64,000 bases of DNA from Colias croceus (Eukaryota > Arthropoda > Insecta > Lepidoptera > Pieridae), in assembly GCF_905220415.1 (NCBI RefSeq), contig NC_059549.1:8432001-8496000 (forward strand). The letters are read 5' to 3'. Below the pieces are notes generated by a model. The model did not search any database and had not been told where the DNA came from. It saw nothing but the letters and a program-made list of their open reading frames with translations. The position numbers and the translations under genes were made by a program. This document shows, piece after piece, positions 23,511-35,528 of this stretch. The first letter of the stretch is position 1; each line of letters starts with the position of its first letter.

Positions 23511-23996
23511 TATCCAAATGAGTGATTCTTTTGTTTTGGTATTTATTTGATATGTGCCTTTATTTAAATTTTTGTTGCATGTACACTCCTGTTAAGTCCA
23601 TACTTTTATTAAAATTAGCCATAAGAGTGATTCCATTGTGAAATTAACTTATAAATAAAGAAATATAACAAAAATAACATAAAATTGTTTTAATTAAATG
23701 AATAGCAATGAAATAATCATTATTTTTATTTTGCTCATTTTGAGATAAGTCCATTCCACTGCCATATTTTTTTTTGGTGAAAATCTGATAAGTCACATTA
23801 TTCGCTAAACTACTGCGTCAATTTTGTAAACTGTACATGCAAAAAAAGGGTTAATATATGATATTTCATTATAATATGACATAATTCATTTATATCTTAT
23901 ATCCGATTTTTAGCAGCCAATAATATGTTAAATTGCTTCTCCTGAAAATTTAACTTTTTGGAGTTAACAGGTGTCTCCCAGATACCACAGATATAA

Positions 23997-25049
23997 TACT
24001 ACTACTATTACTAATTGTGAAGATTTCATAATATATTTAGCTAAATTATTTAATATATAACATAAAACGTTTTACCATAAATTAAAATACCGCAAAACTA
24101 TTTCAATAATTACACAATCGACTTGCATATGTGGAACGTCTCGCGAATCAATTAAGCGAAATCATTTAGTAACCCAATTTGTGCTTTAACATTCAATCAA
24201 TAGAGTTCAATACAGTTTAAATCGTGTAATTTGACCCGACTGTGTCGTGAACGGAAATGGGTCAGCTGGGTGGCTCTCTTCAATTCTTTTTAATTACTTC
24301 GAAGTGCTGTTAGATGTTAGGATAAATTATCTTTGGTACAAGTACCTATAGGTTGTCTTTTCACGCGTTTAAATTACTTTTTTGATTGTATGAAAGAGTT
24401 TTTCAACTATCTAATATTTATTTATTTATTATTTATATGTGAATATAGATGCAGTCTACAGAGCAATTGAAAATTGTCAATCATTGGAAGACTATAAACA
24501 CCTCTCTGCGTACCTATTCTTCCAATATTTAAATCATAAATCCATTAGAGAAAGATCTGGAAGTTATGTAAGCAATTGGATAATTTAATAGCAGTTTAAA
24601 ATATATAATAAAATTTTCACTGTAAACCCTAGAAACCTCCTTATAAATTGATTAGAAAAGCACTCTCTGTGATTGCCACAACACTTGAACACTTTGTAAA
24701 GAAACCTTTTAAAATCCGGCACAGAGTCGCCGTTTAAATAAAATCTATTTTATATTTAGAACTGACACCATTCGTTATTTGTAAGGTGAGGGTTAATTTG
24801 AAGTTACCTTTTACTATACAAACATATTCGCATATAAATCTAAGAATCTTTCGAGAATCCAAAGAAGAAATATTGCTAGGTAAGTTCTAATCTCTTCTAA
24901 TCTGTATAATATATTTAATATCAGTGGAAAAATAAGTTTTGCATAGATTAGAACAAATATGTTATAATTGCTGTAATACTAAGTGCATCTAATTGTCATA
25001 TTTTAAAAATATATTAAAATAAGATGCACATCTATCATATCTATAAATA
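23997..25049. other. Gene-free DNA
   Basis: A+T-rich; no gene, RNA or repeat can be supported. Confidence 0.4.
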
Positions 25050-25275
25050 TCTACACTAATATTAAAAAGAGAAAAACTTTGTTTGTTTGTTTGTTTGATT
25101 GTAATGAATAGGCTCATAAACTACTGGACCGATATTAAAAATTCTTTCACCATTCGAAAGCTACATTATCCACGAGTAACATAGGCAAGGTTTTAAATCC
25201 CGGAAATCCCACGGGAACGGGAACTATGCGGGTTTTTCTTTGAAAACGCGGGCGAAGCCGCAGGCGGAAAGCTAG
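25050..25275 (+). mobile_element. Short Helitron-like element with intact ends
   Basis: TCTACACTAATATTAAAAAG start after A25049, a (TTTG)n tract, CCCGGAAATCCCACGGGAAC, then hairpin GCGGGCGAAGCCGCAGGC, GGAAAG and CTAG (25272-25275) before T. A-to-T insertion without duplication. Confidence 0.6.
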
Positions 25276-26974
25276 TATGTAATAATTTTATCAATGCTTT
25301 AGCAAGTAATAGTCTAATTTTGTATTTTGCTAAGAGTGGTGTTAAATTTTTTGATATTCTCTCCATATTTTTGACGATGTTTTAAGTAAAATGATATGAA
25401 AATAAAACAAGTTTGTCCTTGGTTGAATTTATTGACAGCACCCGGCGCTATCGTTTATCGGAAGACGTTCTCAATCGAATTGAGGACTTTTCCCTGTAAA
25501 ATAAAACGTAGATTTGAGAAAATGGGTAAATAAGAAACGGCTTGACTGATTCTATTCTCATGAAGTTTTGTGTGCCGATTATCAGATCTACCCAAGTTCT
25601 AAAAATCGGTCTAAATCTATTTCAAACATGTTAGCGCGTTTCATTTAGCGATAAAATTATATTTTAAAAGAAAATCAATTGATGAACTTAATTAATTATT
25701 TTAATAATAATTAAGTCGTCTACAGTTGCGAGTCATTCTTGTACCGACTTCAGTCGAGTGAAGATGTCTACGAAATATTATGTCAGTATTTCAATACGTA
25801 ATACAACCACGTTCTAACATACATAAGAGGAAGGCAGAAAACATTTACCATGACAGCAAGTATTTGTATATATTGGATAGAGATCATATTATAAGAATTC
25901 AAATAATCATCTGTAATCTGTATTATACACTACGAAAGATTCTCTTGCCAAAGTGATGCTACGCAGATAAATTCAGTACTTATAGAAGTTATTATGATAC
26001 ACATAAATCTGCCAAAATTGTTTAATGTAAATTAATCTTTCACCCATTCTATATTTAACGCTATTAATTTAAATGTCTACAGCTGGTCTGGTGAAAATAG
26101 AATGGTGTAAGAGTTCGATTTTAAATCGATTTATCTACGACTAACTTTTTTTTAAGTGGCTAGTCGTAACTAACCTTAATTAAATGTTAGTTATTAGTTA
26201 GGCAACTTAGTAATTGGGTTTACGATGTCATTTTAATTCGAATACCCTGAATCTCTTCATAATATTCATTTCCTTTGTCGCTGATAATTAATGCAATAAT
26301 TAATGTTTGATTGTTTTTCATTGATTTAAACTTTAAAAGGCTTGGAAGCTTAATAGCCATAGAGCTCTATATTTGTCCCGGACGGAGTCTCGGCTCCACA
26401 TACACTATGTTATCTTCATTCAAAAATAATATAGATACATATCGATGTATAAGGTTGTGGGTTTGGATATTATATTATTATCCAAAATAAACGCCATATC
26501 ATTTCACCTCACCAAATTAAGCGAGGCTCGCCAGAGATCGCTATTAAGTGATAACGCCGTCTAGTATCACATGCCTATAATTCTATGGATATTACCTTAT
26601 TCAGCAACACGCATATTAAAGAGAACATTGAATAAAAATACATTACATCATATAAATAATGAATTTCGAGTAAAATATTATATTATAATCAATACCGGAA
26701 CCCACAATTACTTCCCTAAACAATTATCCGCACTATTAATAGATTGTGATTACTCGATAGCGATTAAATATCCAAATAATAATTAAAATACAGGAAATAA
26801 AGCATCCTGATTCATGAAAACGAGATTTACCACGGCAAACGCTGATAATCGTTTTCGATTATTATTTATTATTAATTATTAAAAATATTTAGACATAACT
26901 TTTGGAATTTGGATTTACGAATAAGCTCTCTCATATTATGTTCTTCGACAACATAAAAACGTTGTATACCAATA
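25276..26974. other. Gene-free DNA with a short retroelement-like block near 26520-26570
   Basis: The block CCAGAGATCGCTATTAAGTG with ATAACGCCGTCTAGTATCAC resembles the block AAGAGATCGCTAGTAAGCGA with TAAGACCGCCTTATG inside the 47.7-kb Helitron-like element, so both probably derive from one repeat family. Nothing else supportable. Confidence 0.4.
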
Positions 26975-27172
26975 CTAGCTGTGTCTCACGGTTTCACCCA
27001 CGTCGTTTATTTAAATAAAGAAATTATAAAGATTTTGGCTTTCTTCCTTAAATGGACCTAATCTAACAATAAAACAATTTTTCAAATCGGACCATTAGTT
27101 CCCGAGATTAACGTTTTAAATAACAAATAAACAAACTCTTTATCTTTTTATTATAAGAATAGAAGTATTATT
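26975..27172 (-). mobile_element. Short Helitron-like or SINE-like repeat
   Basis: CTAG at 26975-26978 followed inward by CTGTGTCTCACGGTTTCACCC. Later it has ATCGGACCATTAGTTCCCGAG and an end ATAAGAATAGAAGTATTATT. The plan matches the other CTAG-ended repeats here, but the hairpin core is different and weak. Confidence 0.4.
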
Positions 27173-27182
27173 AATATGAAGG

Positions 27183-27220
27183 CTCTATATTTCGCCCTAT
27201 ATATAGAGCGAAATATAGAG
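27183..27220. repeat. Inverted repeat, 13-bp arms
   Basis: CTCTATATTTCGC at 27183-27195 and its exact complement at 27208-27220, with a 12-base A+T loop that is itself a near palindrome. Function unknown. Confidence 0.5.
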
Positions 27221-29277
27221 TTAAGAGTGAGAAGTTTGTCTTACCAAATAAGCTACGAAGTGTACGGGTTTATTTATCGCAGAGTAATAACTTTTTATTA
27301 CGTTGTATATCTTTGTTATGTTAACCCTTTGTTTATGTCTTAACATACTTATAGGAAAAGGGAATCTAAGACTCAAATACTAAGGTAAATTTAATATTTC
27401 AAAAACAGTAACCTAAAATAATCTACCCAATTTGCATTTCAAATTAAGATTAATTTATCATACGCAGATATGATAATAACGTATAAAGTGAAACTGGTGA
27501 AATAACGTATAAAAAATGTATTTTCCTAAATCATTGATAAGCTAAGGGAATATACCTACATACTATCTAAAACAGGTAACATCCTTGCTACATAGTAAAT
27601 AACTACCTAAATGTAATTTCATATAATCCAATTACTTGAATTCTCCATTACGTATGTAAAGACATAATGTCCTTCTGAAATTTATTATATGAAAATTACG
27701 TAGCTCCAGTCTCTACGTACATTTTGAATTTAAGGCGAGATTTCGTGCTAAAACGGGTAGGATTTCATATAATACTAGCAATTCCACCATTTTAGGAATA
27801 AAATCCACATTTATTCCCAGCTACGCTAACTTTTACGTAAATCTCTTAAAGTTTCATATTAAATCTACAACTTATAAAGATTACAGCATAATTTTTTAAG
27901 AGACAATATTTTGTAGCAAACCTTTATCTGAAAAAGTTAGAATATAAAATGAATACGTGTACGTTTATGTATTTTGTAATGGCATTGCACATTGACTCGG
28001 ATTTTTATCAACCAGTATAATGACGTGGTCACTAGGTAGAGCCATAATAATAAAAATGAGATGTAGAAAAAAGATCTTCTTCATATGAGTGGTTGATTTT
28101 ACTATAAAATTTCATTACTTTATTAGTATTTGTTATTTTTAGTTCTACGCCTATGAAAATATAATAATAAAACCTTACAAGCTGTTTATTGGAAACATTG
28201 GTTTACTTATGGCTTACACCTAAGTCTTAACCCAAATTCTGAACACTGCGTTGTACAGATTAGCGAAATAAATATTACAAAATAACAACAATATTTTGAG
28301 TTTTCTATCAAAACTAAGTAAATAACGAAACTCCATTGCTGATACTCACTCACACTAACATTAACAATAACACAGTATTCATAAGAGGTGTGAAATCATA
28401 TACCAAAGTAAATTGAATATTATACTCCTTCTTTTTGAAACTAATGATATGGAATCTCTCCATACAAAAACTTTTAACTTATCACCAACGAAAGGACTCT
28501 TGAAATAGTACCGTCCTAACATTTAAACTACGTCGTTTGTTATCCCTCTAGGTATACATTATAATGTATGTTATTCGTAACCTGACGCCTGAAAGACTGA
28601 GGCTTTACAGTTTCTCATATCATAATATTAGGTTCCCAGAAAGCATTCGTGGACATTTTCGCACTCATATTGTAGAAATTTATAGTACATTGGAAGTATG
28701 ACTAAAATATTATGTATTATTTCAGTAGAAAGAACTTGAGAAAATGTCGTCAATCATCTGTTTTCTTATATCTTTGTTCTAAACTTTGACTTTAGCCAAA
28801 CCTGATTAATTCGGAAAAAGGAAAAGGGCTTGCTAATATTTTTTCTTACTTTCATTATTCGCGTTTTTTTTATTAAAATTACAATGTAGAATTCCATTAC
28901 ATTTTTTCATGTCTCTGATTGTAGTAGAGTAGGTAATAGGTAAAAGCTATTCCCTATTTCCCAAATGTCATTACTTTATATAAATAATAACGTAGATAAC
29001 CTTATAAGTGTAAGGCAGCAACAACGTACGTCCTATAGTTTATTAGTAGACTATTCACCTTGTTGCTAACCAATAACAGTTCATGCGATAGCTAGCCAAT
29101 TGACGGAATGAAGGGGTGAGGCTGGTAATCTATTTGTTAAGCCAACCATTCCATACATTACACCCTTTAGCGATTAGCTCCAAACTCATCCATTAATATG
29201 CATGCATCGAGAAATTTACTCGAGTGTGTAGTTTCATCAATATGTAAGATACTCGTGTATGTATATATTGTAAGACT
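27221..29277. other. Gene-free A+T-rich DNA
   Basis: No coding or RNA gene supportable on either strand. Confidence 0.4.
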
Positions 29278-29383
29278 AATTAATAAAATAAATAATAAAT
29301 AAAATTCATTTAATTCAGGCCACATAGCCCATAAAGTGTTAGTAAAATCTTATCCTAGTGTTAGTATTACAATTACCTATTAC

Positions 29384-30890
29384 CTACATACGTTTATTAC
29401 TACAGCTTAATTTACATATCCAATGCTTACTAATGATATTATCCGAATAATTTAACACCTTTAACACAATATTTGAATTTTTACGTATACGGTCTCTAAT
29501 AGAAAAAATCTTTTTTCTCATAATTGCATAAAAGTCATTTACTCTATATAATGCAAACATTAAGGAAGCACTACAGTAACGCGGCAGGCCCATAAACATC
29601 CTAAAAGCATTGTTATATTGAACTCTTAGAATGTTCATGGTCCTACGCGTATAATTAACCCAGAGGTTGCTCGTATAAAAAGACTGACAATACGAGGTAA
29701 AAAGAAGCTTTTTAACATTTCTACTGCACTGCTTAAATCTTCTTATAATCATATTAGATCGTACAGCTAAACCTCGCCTTTCTCTCTCTATGTCAACTTC
29801 GTCGCTTAGAGTACTGGTGACAAAGTGACCTAAATATTTAAAATTTTCTACAATTGCTAGTTTCGTTCCGTTCAAATAAATAGGTGGGATGTTATCGGGA
29901 CCCTTTCCTGAGCGAAATACCAAGACATTACTTTTCTTCTCATTGTACATTAACCCGTGTTCGCTAGCAAAATTTTGACATATATCTACCAGTACTCTAA
30001 GACCCTTGATCGAGGGGCTAAGGAGCACCATGTCGTCCGCGTAACTTATGTTATTGACATTAAACCCGCCGATATGACAGCCGGCATGGGCTGAACTCAG
30101 CTCCTCGATCAGCGCGTTGACATACAGATTGAATAGGATCGGAGAAGTCAGTCCGCCCTGTCTTACACCACAGTTCAATATGTATGTATCTGAATATGAC
30201 CGCTGCCACTTTACAACATTCTTTTGGTGCTGATACCAATATTTCAGGATACGAATAATACTATTAGGTACACCCGCGTTAAACATTTTGTCCCATAACT
30301 TATTGTACACCACTCTATCATATGCCTTGCTTAAATCTAGAAAACACGCATACACAGAAGTTTTTCTAGATTTATAATAGTTAACGCAACTTTTCAATGC
30401 AAATATCGCAAGATCCGTAGATAAATTTTGTCTAAAGCCAAATTGACGATCATTAATTTTTACAGTCTTTTCTATGTAGCCCAATAAAATAAATTCAAAA
30501 ACCTTTGATAACACAGTGGCCACTGATACCGGTCTATAATTACCCATGTCAGAAAGGTCACACAACTTACTTTTTACAATTGGGACAACCGTGGTCATCA
30601 TTAAACACTCCGGCAATACGCTATGCTTAATAAAATGGCCAAACAGATAACTTAACAACTTTACAAAAGTCGGTCCAGCATATAACAGATGCTCAATGTT
30701 CAGACTATCATGACCTGATGATTTTCCTCTTTTGAGATGTTTAAATGATCTTATTACATCTTTTTCTGTGATTTCTATATCAATCAGGTCACCACACTCT
30801 GTTTCACATTCTTTGACGTTCAATAGCGGTTGTACAAGAAAATGGTCTTTAAAACTATTTGCAATTTTTGTGCAATCACTCTCACATCCT
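29384..30890 (-). pseudogene. LINE A ORF2, reverse transcriptase part
   Basis: Open frame of at least 479 codons from ~30821, and open further upstream to the LINE B junction (segment CTKIANSFKDHF, the usual stretch before the domain). Counting from the LNVKEC position: NYRPVSV at 95-101; FLDLSKAYD at 161-169 with the first catalytic Asp; GVRQGGLTSP at 219-228; YADD at 261-264 with the two further catalytic Asp; thumb FKYLGHFVTS after ~330. All palm residues needed for polymerisation are present. The protein would make cDNA at a nicked target, using its own RNA as template. It is cut off from its endonuclease by LINE B and is therefore called a pseudogene. The C-terminus NKRM is followed by the 3' UTR. 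Confidence 0.9.
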
Positions 30891-31138
30891 ATTCAAACTC
30901 AAACTCAAACATTTATTTATTCAATTAGACTTCTTTTAGAAGCACTTTTGAAACGTCATTACATATTTTAACATTTACCACCGATTCGGAAAGCAGTATC
31001 TACGGAGAAGAATCGGCAAGAAACTCCATAGTTGCTCTTTTTAATCATGTCAGTTTTACAATTTAATTTTACAAAATACATTATATGTTTTATATGTACA
31101 TTATAATCATAATATGCCAAAGAACTGTCCTGTGGTTT

Positions 31139-32952
31139 TTACGCGACAACCCTCCATGGGTTTTTATCGTCCATATATTCCTTAATACTGTAATAGGCTC
31201 TCTGAATAAGTACATTTTTTATATAAGTTTTAAATTTAGAACTACTGAACTCTTTAATATTATGAGGAATTCTGTTGTAAAAGCGTATACCTTGACCCAT
31301 AAATGAATTTTTAACTTTAGCTAGCCGGAAAAATGGAATTTCAATTTTATTTCTGTTTCTTGTGTCATAACAATGTCTATCTCCTACTTTTGTGTGTAAA
31401 TAAGCGTTATTGTGTACATATAAAATATTATTAAATATATACTGCGACGGTACAGTAAGGATACCAGTATTCTTAAAGAGATCTCTTAGTGAGTCTCGAG
31501 CACGCAAATTATATATAGAGCGTATGGCTCTTTTCTGTAGTATAATTAATATAGTTTCTATATCTGCACCCCTGCCCCATAGTAGAATTCCATAGGACAT
31601 AATGCTATGAAAGTAGCTAAAGTAAACCAATCTAGCCGTCTCTTCATCGGTGAGATGCCTTATTCTTCTCACTGCATATGCAGCTGAGCTGAGCTTAGCA
31701 GCGGTGGTGGTAATATGGGCCCCCCATTGTAGCTTCTCATCTAGTGTCAAACCAAGAAAAACAGTAGATTCCACAGGGTATAATACCTCCCCGTTTAAAA
31801 TAATATTCCTTTTCACCTTTTTTACATTTGGGAGGATAAATTCTACACAATTTGTTTTTTTTGCATTTAGTAGTAAATTATTAGCATTAAACCAATCGGA
31901 TATGCGTGAAAGAGCAGAGTTTACTTCGTCAACATTTGTGTCATGTCTATCCACATTAAATATTAAAGAGGTGTCATCTGCAAACAGTACTATTTCACAC
32001 ATATCCTGCAAATAATAAGGTAGGTCATTAATATACACTAAGAACAAAAACGGTCCTAAGATAGATCCCTGCGGAACACCTATGTTAATCGGCGCACCGC
32101 AAGATTTCTCTTCATTAACGACAACGGTTTGTACCCTGTTCTGAAGATATGAAGCTATGAGATCCTGAGCTAAACCTTTGATACCATAAAAATTTAGTTT
32201 CCGTAATAGAGTGGAATGTTCTACACAGTCGAAAGCCTTAGAAAGGTCGCAGAATATCCCCAAAGCATTCTTTGAATTTTCCCATGCTTTGTATATATGT
32301 GACAAAAGAGCTACTCCGGCATCAGTGGTAGAGCGCCCCTTTGTGAAACCATACTGTTTGGCGTGCAGTAAACCATTTGATGCAAAATGACTACTTAATT
32401 GGTTTAAGATTAATTTCTCGAAGACTTTGCTCAAAGTTGGTAATATGGAAATTGGCCTATAGTTATTACAGTCTTCTTGGTCACCACTTTTAAATAAAGG
32501 AATAACTTTGCTAAACTTTAGTAAATCAGGGAATATACCACAGTCGCAACACTGATTAAATATAAACGCTAGATGTTTGGCAATATTTTCTATGATATTA
32601 TTTACTAAATTAACAGACATACCCCAGAGATCACATGTTTTTTTTAAATTTAATGTTTTAAACGTTTTAACAATTTCATCAGCAGTCACGTGGCGCAATT
32701 CAAATAATTTGTTACACTCAGCAACGTGGTCCCTCAAAAAGGACTCTGCAAGCGCTGAGGACGAATTTAATTTCTTAGTAATACTAGCAGGGACACTACT
32801 AAAGAAATCTTCAAAAGCAAGCGCAACATCAGCACTTTTGTCAATGACCCTACCAGCATTGACAAGTTTTATGGTACTATCATTTGATTGGCTTTTGCCC
32901 ATTTCACCATTAATAATTGTCCAAACCGTTTTAACTTTATTGTCAGAGTTGC
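31139..32952 (-). pseudogene. LINE B ORF2, reverse transcriptase part
   Basis: Uninterrupted frame to the border of the internal insertion; 587 residues counted from MGKSQS at 32902, preceded in frame by the linker KIRNSDNKVKTVWTIINGE. NYRPISILP at 147-155; FCDLSKAFD at 217-225 with the first catalytic Asp; GVPQGSILGP at 275-284; FADD at 307-310; FLGLTLDEKLQW in the thumb. The C-terminal third (MSYGILLWGR to NPWRVVA) is the usual tail. The domain looks intact, so this copy is fairly young, but its endonuclease lies across the 1.5-kb insertion. It would have acted in target-primed reverse transcription. Confidence 0.92.
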
Positions 32953-33403
32953 GTATTTTACAAGAAGCTTATATCTAATACACTGGAGATTTCGGTATGA
33001 ACATTGACGTGTAACAAGAAAATATTGCCCAGTTCATGTTTTTTATCACTTTCACACCTAACTTGGTATTGCCACTGTTAATACGAAGTTTTCCCAAGGC
33101 TACTATGTATGCTGTAATATTCTGTGCAAAAGGTTAGTTTTTGTACATGAGTTTGTTGATAAATTGCCAACAACGTCATTCAGAAGCATTATTGGATGAG
33201 ACAATTATTATTTATGCTAAATAAACTAAGTATCTGAACCAATTATTAAAAAGCGATACTCCCTGATTATGGGTAGTCACCATAATAAAATTGTAGCAAC
33301 TCTCACTTTGTCAATATGGCATGTGTGTCAAAAAAATTGCGTCGCTTCGAATATTTAAGTTAATATTGTTGCTTATTTAATGAATATTTTCCGAATATAA
33401 AGA

Positions 33404-33926
33404 ATGCATTGTATTGTGCAAAATTGCAGAAGTGTTTGGACACCAAATTCTGGCATAGAATTTCACAGGCAAGTGTATATTTACGTTATTTACAATATTC
33501 CTCAATACTCCTGCATTTACCTGTTTAGAATCATTTCAATGGCAAAAATTGTCTAATTTAGCATCATTTTAGTAAGTAGTCATGTTAAATTTGTTATGTC
33601 CCTAATACTTTATCATTTTTCAACAAGTTTTCAATAAACAGATTTAACAAGTAAGGTAACCATGATGACGAGTTTTTATGGATAGCGAAGAGAATATATT
33701 GTAATAACAATATTATGATGAAAATTTAGAACTCCATTTTAAAGATTGTTACTAGTAATGAAACAACACATGACATCGGTATTGCACTCACATGTAGTTA
33801 TAAGATTGTTCGTTTTTACATTGAAATTTATACTTTTTTAACTTACCTCATATTTTTTTGTTTTACGTATTTCAGCTTTCCAAAAAGTAAAATAAAAAGA
33901 AATATATGTGCCCATCAAGGTTACTG
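33404..33926 (+). pseudogene. THAP-domain-like fragment
   Basis: From ATG at 33404: MHCIVQNCRSVWTPNSGIEF and then His, with Cys3 and Cys8 spaced C-x4-C and the GIxFH signature of THAP zinc fingers. The frame breaks at 33468 (AG followed by GCAAGT, a GC-type or mutated donor). TTTCAG at 33870-33875 starts FPKSKIKRNICAH, which continues THAP-like (FH-x-FPK), and then TGA. The final C-x2-H and the AVPTIF-type end are not found. THAP domains bind DNA in P-type transposases and in host proteins. Seen: motif and splice-like borders. Inferred: relic of a P-element transposase N-terminus. Confidence 0.45.
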
Positions 33927-34150
33927 AGGATTACGACCCAGAAAAAAATACCTTTTGAAAAATAAACTTTGTAAAGTTAGCTGAAATTTGTGCAAGGCTG
34001 CTATAAACAGTTTTTCTTTGATGATTCTGGCTTGAAATTGACCCGTCGAAGCAACGCGTTTAAAAAGAAGATCTGAGTAGCTAACAATTTGGTAAACAGC
34101 ATCTGATGCAAAACACAACTTTCCTCTATTTACAAAGGATGTTAATGCTA
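33921..34150 (-). pseudogene. P-type transposase C-terminal-like fragment
   Basis: The minus-strand frame reads ALTSFVNRGKLCFASDAVYQ, then IVSYSDLLFKRV. The pattern of a FVNRGxLxxxSDxxYxIV segment followed by a phenylalanine-rich helix resembles the C-terminal region of P/THAP9-type transposases, from memory. It continues to IIKEKLFIAALHKF and ends LGRNPQ. It lies on the opposite strand to the THAP-like fragment. Confidence is limited because only ~75 residues remain. Confidence 0.35.
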
Positions 34151-34422
34151 TACATCAGTTCATATCCAAGCTTTGTAGCCAAAAGTTATTTATAACTATC
34201 ATTCTATACCAATTAAAATTGTATGTACCTACCTATAAAGTATGACCATAATATTATAATATAAATACTGTTAAAAATATATGTCGTTATTATTTATAGA
34301 CCATGATTTTTAGTTTTTTCTATTTTGTAAAATCCTGAATTTACAAACCAGCGAGGTCACTCGACAGAAAGAGACAAATAACATGACTGACGTCATTGAA
34401 TGTCATAGTTTCTTGTTTCAAG

Positions 34423-35520
34423 TTAATGGTCATAGTGCAATCTCCAGTGTATTAGAGGATATAAGCTTCTTGGTATTTTATCTCTGACATACAAACTCTT
34501 GGCAGTGGAACAAACTTTTTTAAACGTTTTTGAATAATTTCTAACGTAACTAAGAAATGATAAGTCTTTGTTATATTGTTTCATACCATATAACTCGTAA
34601 AGAACGTTCCTGCATCTGAGTATACTAGGAGTTGCCCATTGACTGAATGGTAAATCCTTGGTAATAGTTAAAGATTTAACTTTAAATATTTTTTCATATT
34701 CACTATGAATTAATTTAAAAAGATTTGTAAACATTTCACAAGGATTTTTATGAAAGGATTGATCATTCAGGTCAGGCAGTTTATTATCAATATTATTTCT
34801 AAATGTATGAATGCCTTTTTTAGTTATAGGCCTAACGTTAATTCTTTTGAATGTAGGTATGTAATCCCACTCAAAAACTACTTTCTGGCCACAGTGATCC
34901 GAAGTTAGTGTGTTGAGAATATTTTTTTCTAAACAGTTGCAATCACAATATATATTGTCAATACAAGTTGCAGAAGTAGGTGTTATTCGTGTGGGTTGAT
35001 CAAAAAGTTTATACAGATTAAATGAATGAAACAAATTAACTATTCGTGTAGCCGTTTGTGTGTGTGAAAGTAAATCAATATTAAAATCACCACATACTAT
35101 TACCTTCTTTTTACTCCTGCCTAAACGCTTTAATATTTCTTCCATGACAGTCTCAAACATATTATAGTCACTGGAAGGAGGTCTGTATACGCAAACAATA
35201 ATGTAACGCTCAAGCTCAACACAGGACAGTTCAATGGTGCGTTCTACAGAAAGGCTAACAATGTCAGTTCGTTCCTTGCATTTTAAACTATTGTGTACAA
35301 AAATAAGAGAACCTCCATGAATAGCGTTTGTCCTAAAGTATATACTTTTTAATTTATAATTATCAATATTTATTAACAACTGACATTGTTTAAGCCAATG
35401 TTCTGTTACACAAAATATTTTAATACTATTATGATTTAAAAATAATTCTATTTCTAATAGTTTGCTAGCCAAGCCTTGAATGTTTTGATGCACAATAGAA
35501 AAAGACTGCTTAGCTGTTGT
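34423..35520 (-). pseudogene. LINE B ORF2, endonuclease part
   Basis: Apurinic-endonuclease-type (EEP) domain that nicks target DNA for LINE integration. Numbering from MHQNIQ at 35493: HQNIQGL at 2-8; TEHWL at 30-34 with the metal-binding Glu; YRPP at 103-106; GDFNID at 135-140 with catalytic Asp and Asn; DQPTRIT at 165-171; CIDNIYCD at 177-184; SDHCGQ at 198-203 with the terminal Asp-His. No ATG precedes SFSIVHQNIQ: the frame is open upstream and overlaps the ORF1 stop, so ORF2 may depend on recoding or reinitiation. The last ~16 codons, from about 34472, are read from the inserted TIR element and end in an early stop. Confidence 0.9.
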
Positions 35521-35528
35521 CTTATAAA

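Larger units (their letters stand above)
21268..23996. mobile_element. DNA transposon with TIRs TATCTGTGG...CCACAGATA, interrupted
   Basis: Left end TATCTGTGGCATCTGGGAGA and right end (reverse complement) TATCTGTGGTATCTGGGAGA match for ~35 bp and both continue CACCTGTTAACTCC with few differences. Subterminal copies of CACTCCTGTTAAgTCC occur inward on both sides (~21422 and ~23585). The exact boundary and the TA or TATA duplication are ambiguous. Inside are a plus-strand ORF tail (22880-23510) with its poly(A) signal and, upstream of it on the minus strand, a decayed Tc1/mariner gene. The element looks like an old copy that received the mariner insertion. Superfamily not assigned. Confidence 0.55.
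32961..34472. mobile_element. P-element-like TIR transposon, 1512 bp, inserted in LINE B
   Basis: Ends CAAGAAGCTTATAT and ATATAAGCTTCTTG; similarity between the ends continues ~65 bp (ACACTGGAGATT, then CAAGAAA). The 8-mer GTATTTTA flanks it on both sides (32953-32960 and 34473-34480), a perfect target duplication. Eight-base duplications are known for hAT and P elements. Two coding relics favour P: a THAP-like start at 33404 (plus) and a P-transposase-like C-terminus at 34150-33921 (minus). They face each other, so the interior is rearranged or composite. It lies exactly between the endonuclease and reverse transcriptase of LINE B ORF2 and is younger than both LINEs. Confidence 0.75.

Noticed and set aside
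31410..32978. Plus-strand ORFs of 61-133 codons opposite LINE B
   Set aside because: They are antisense shadows of the reverse transcriptase frame.
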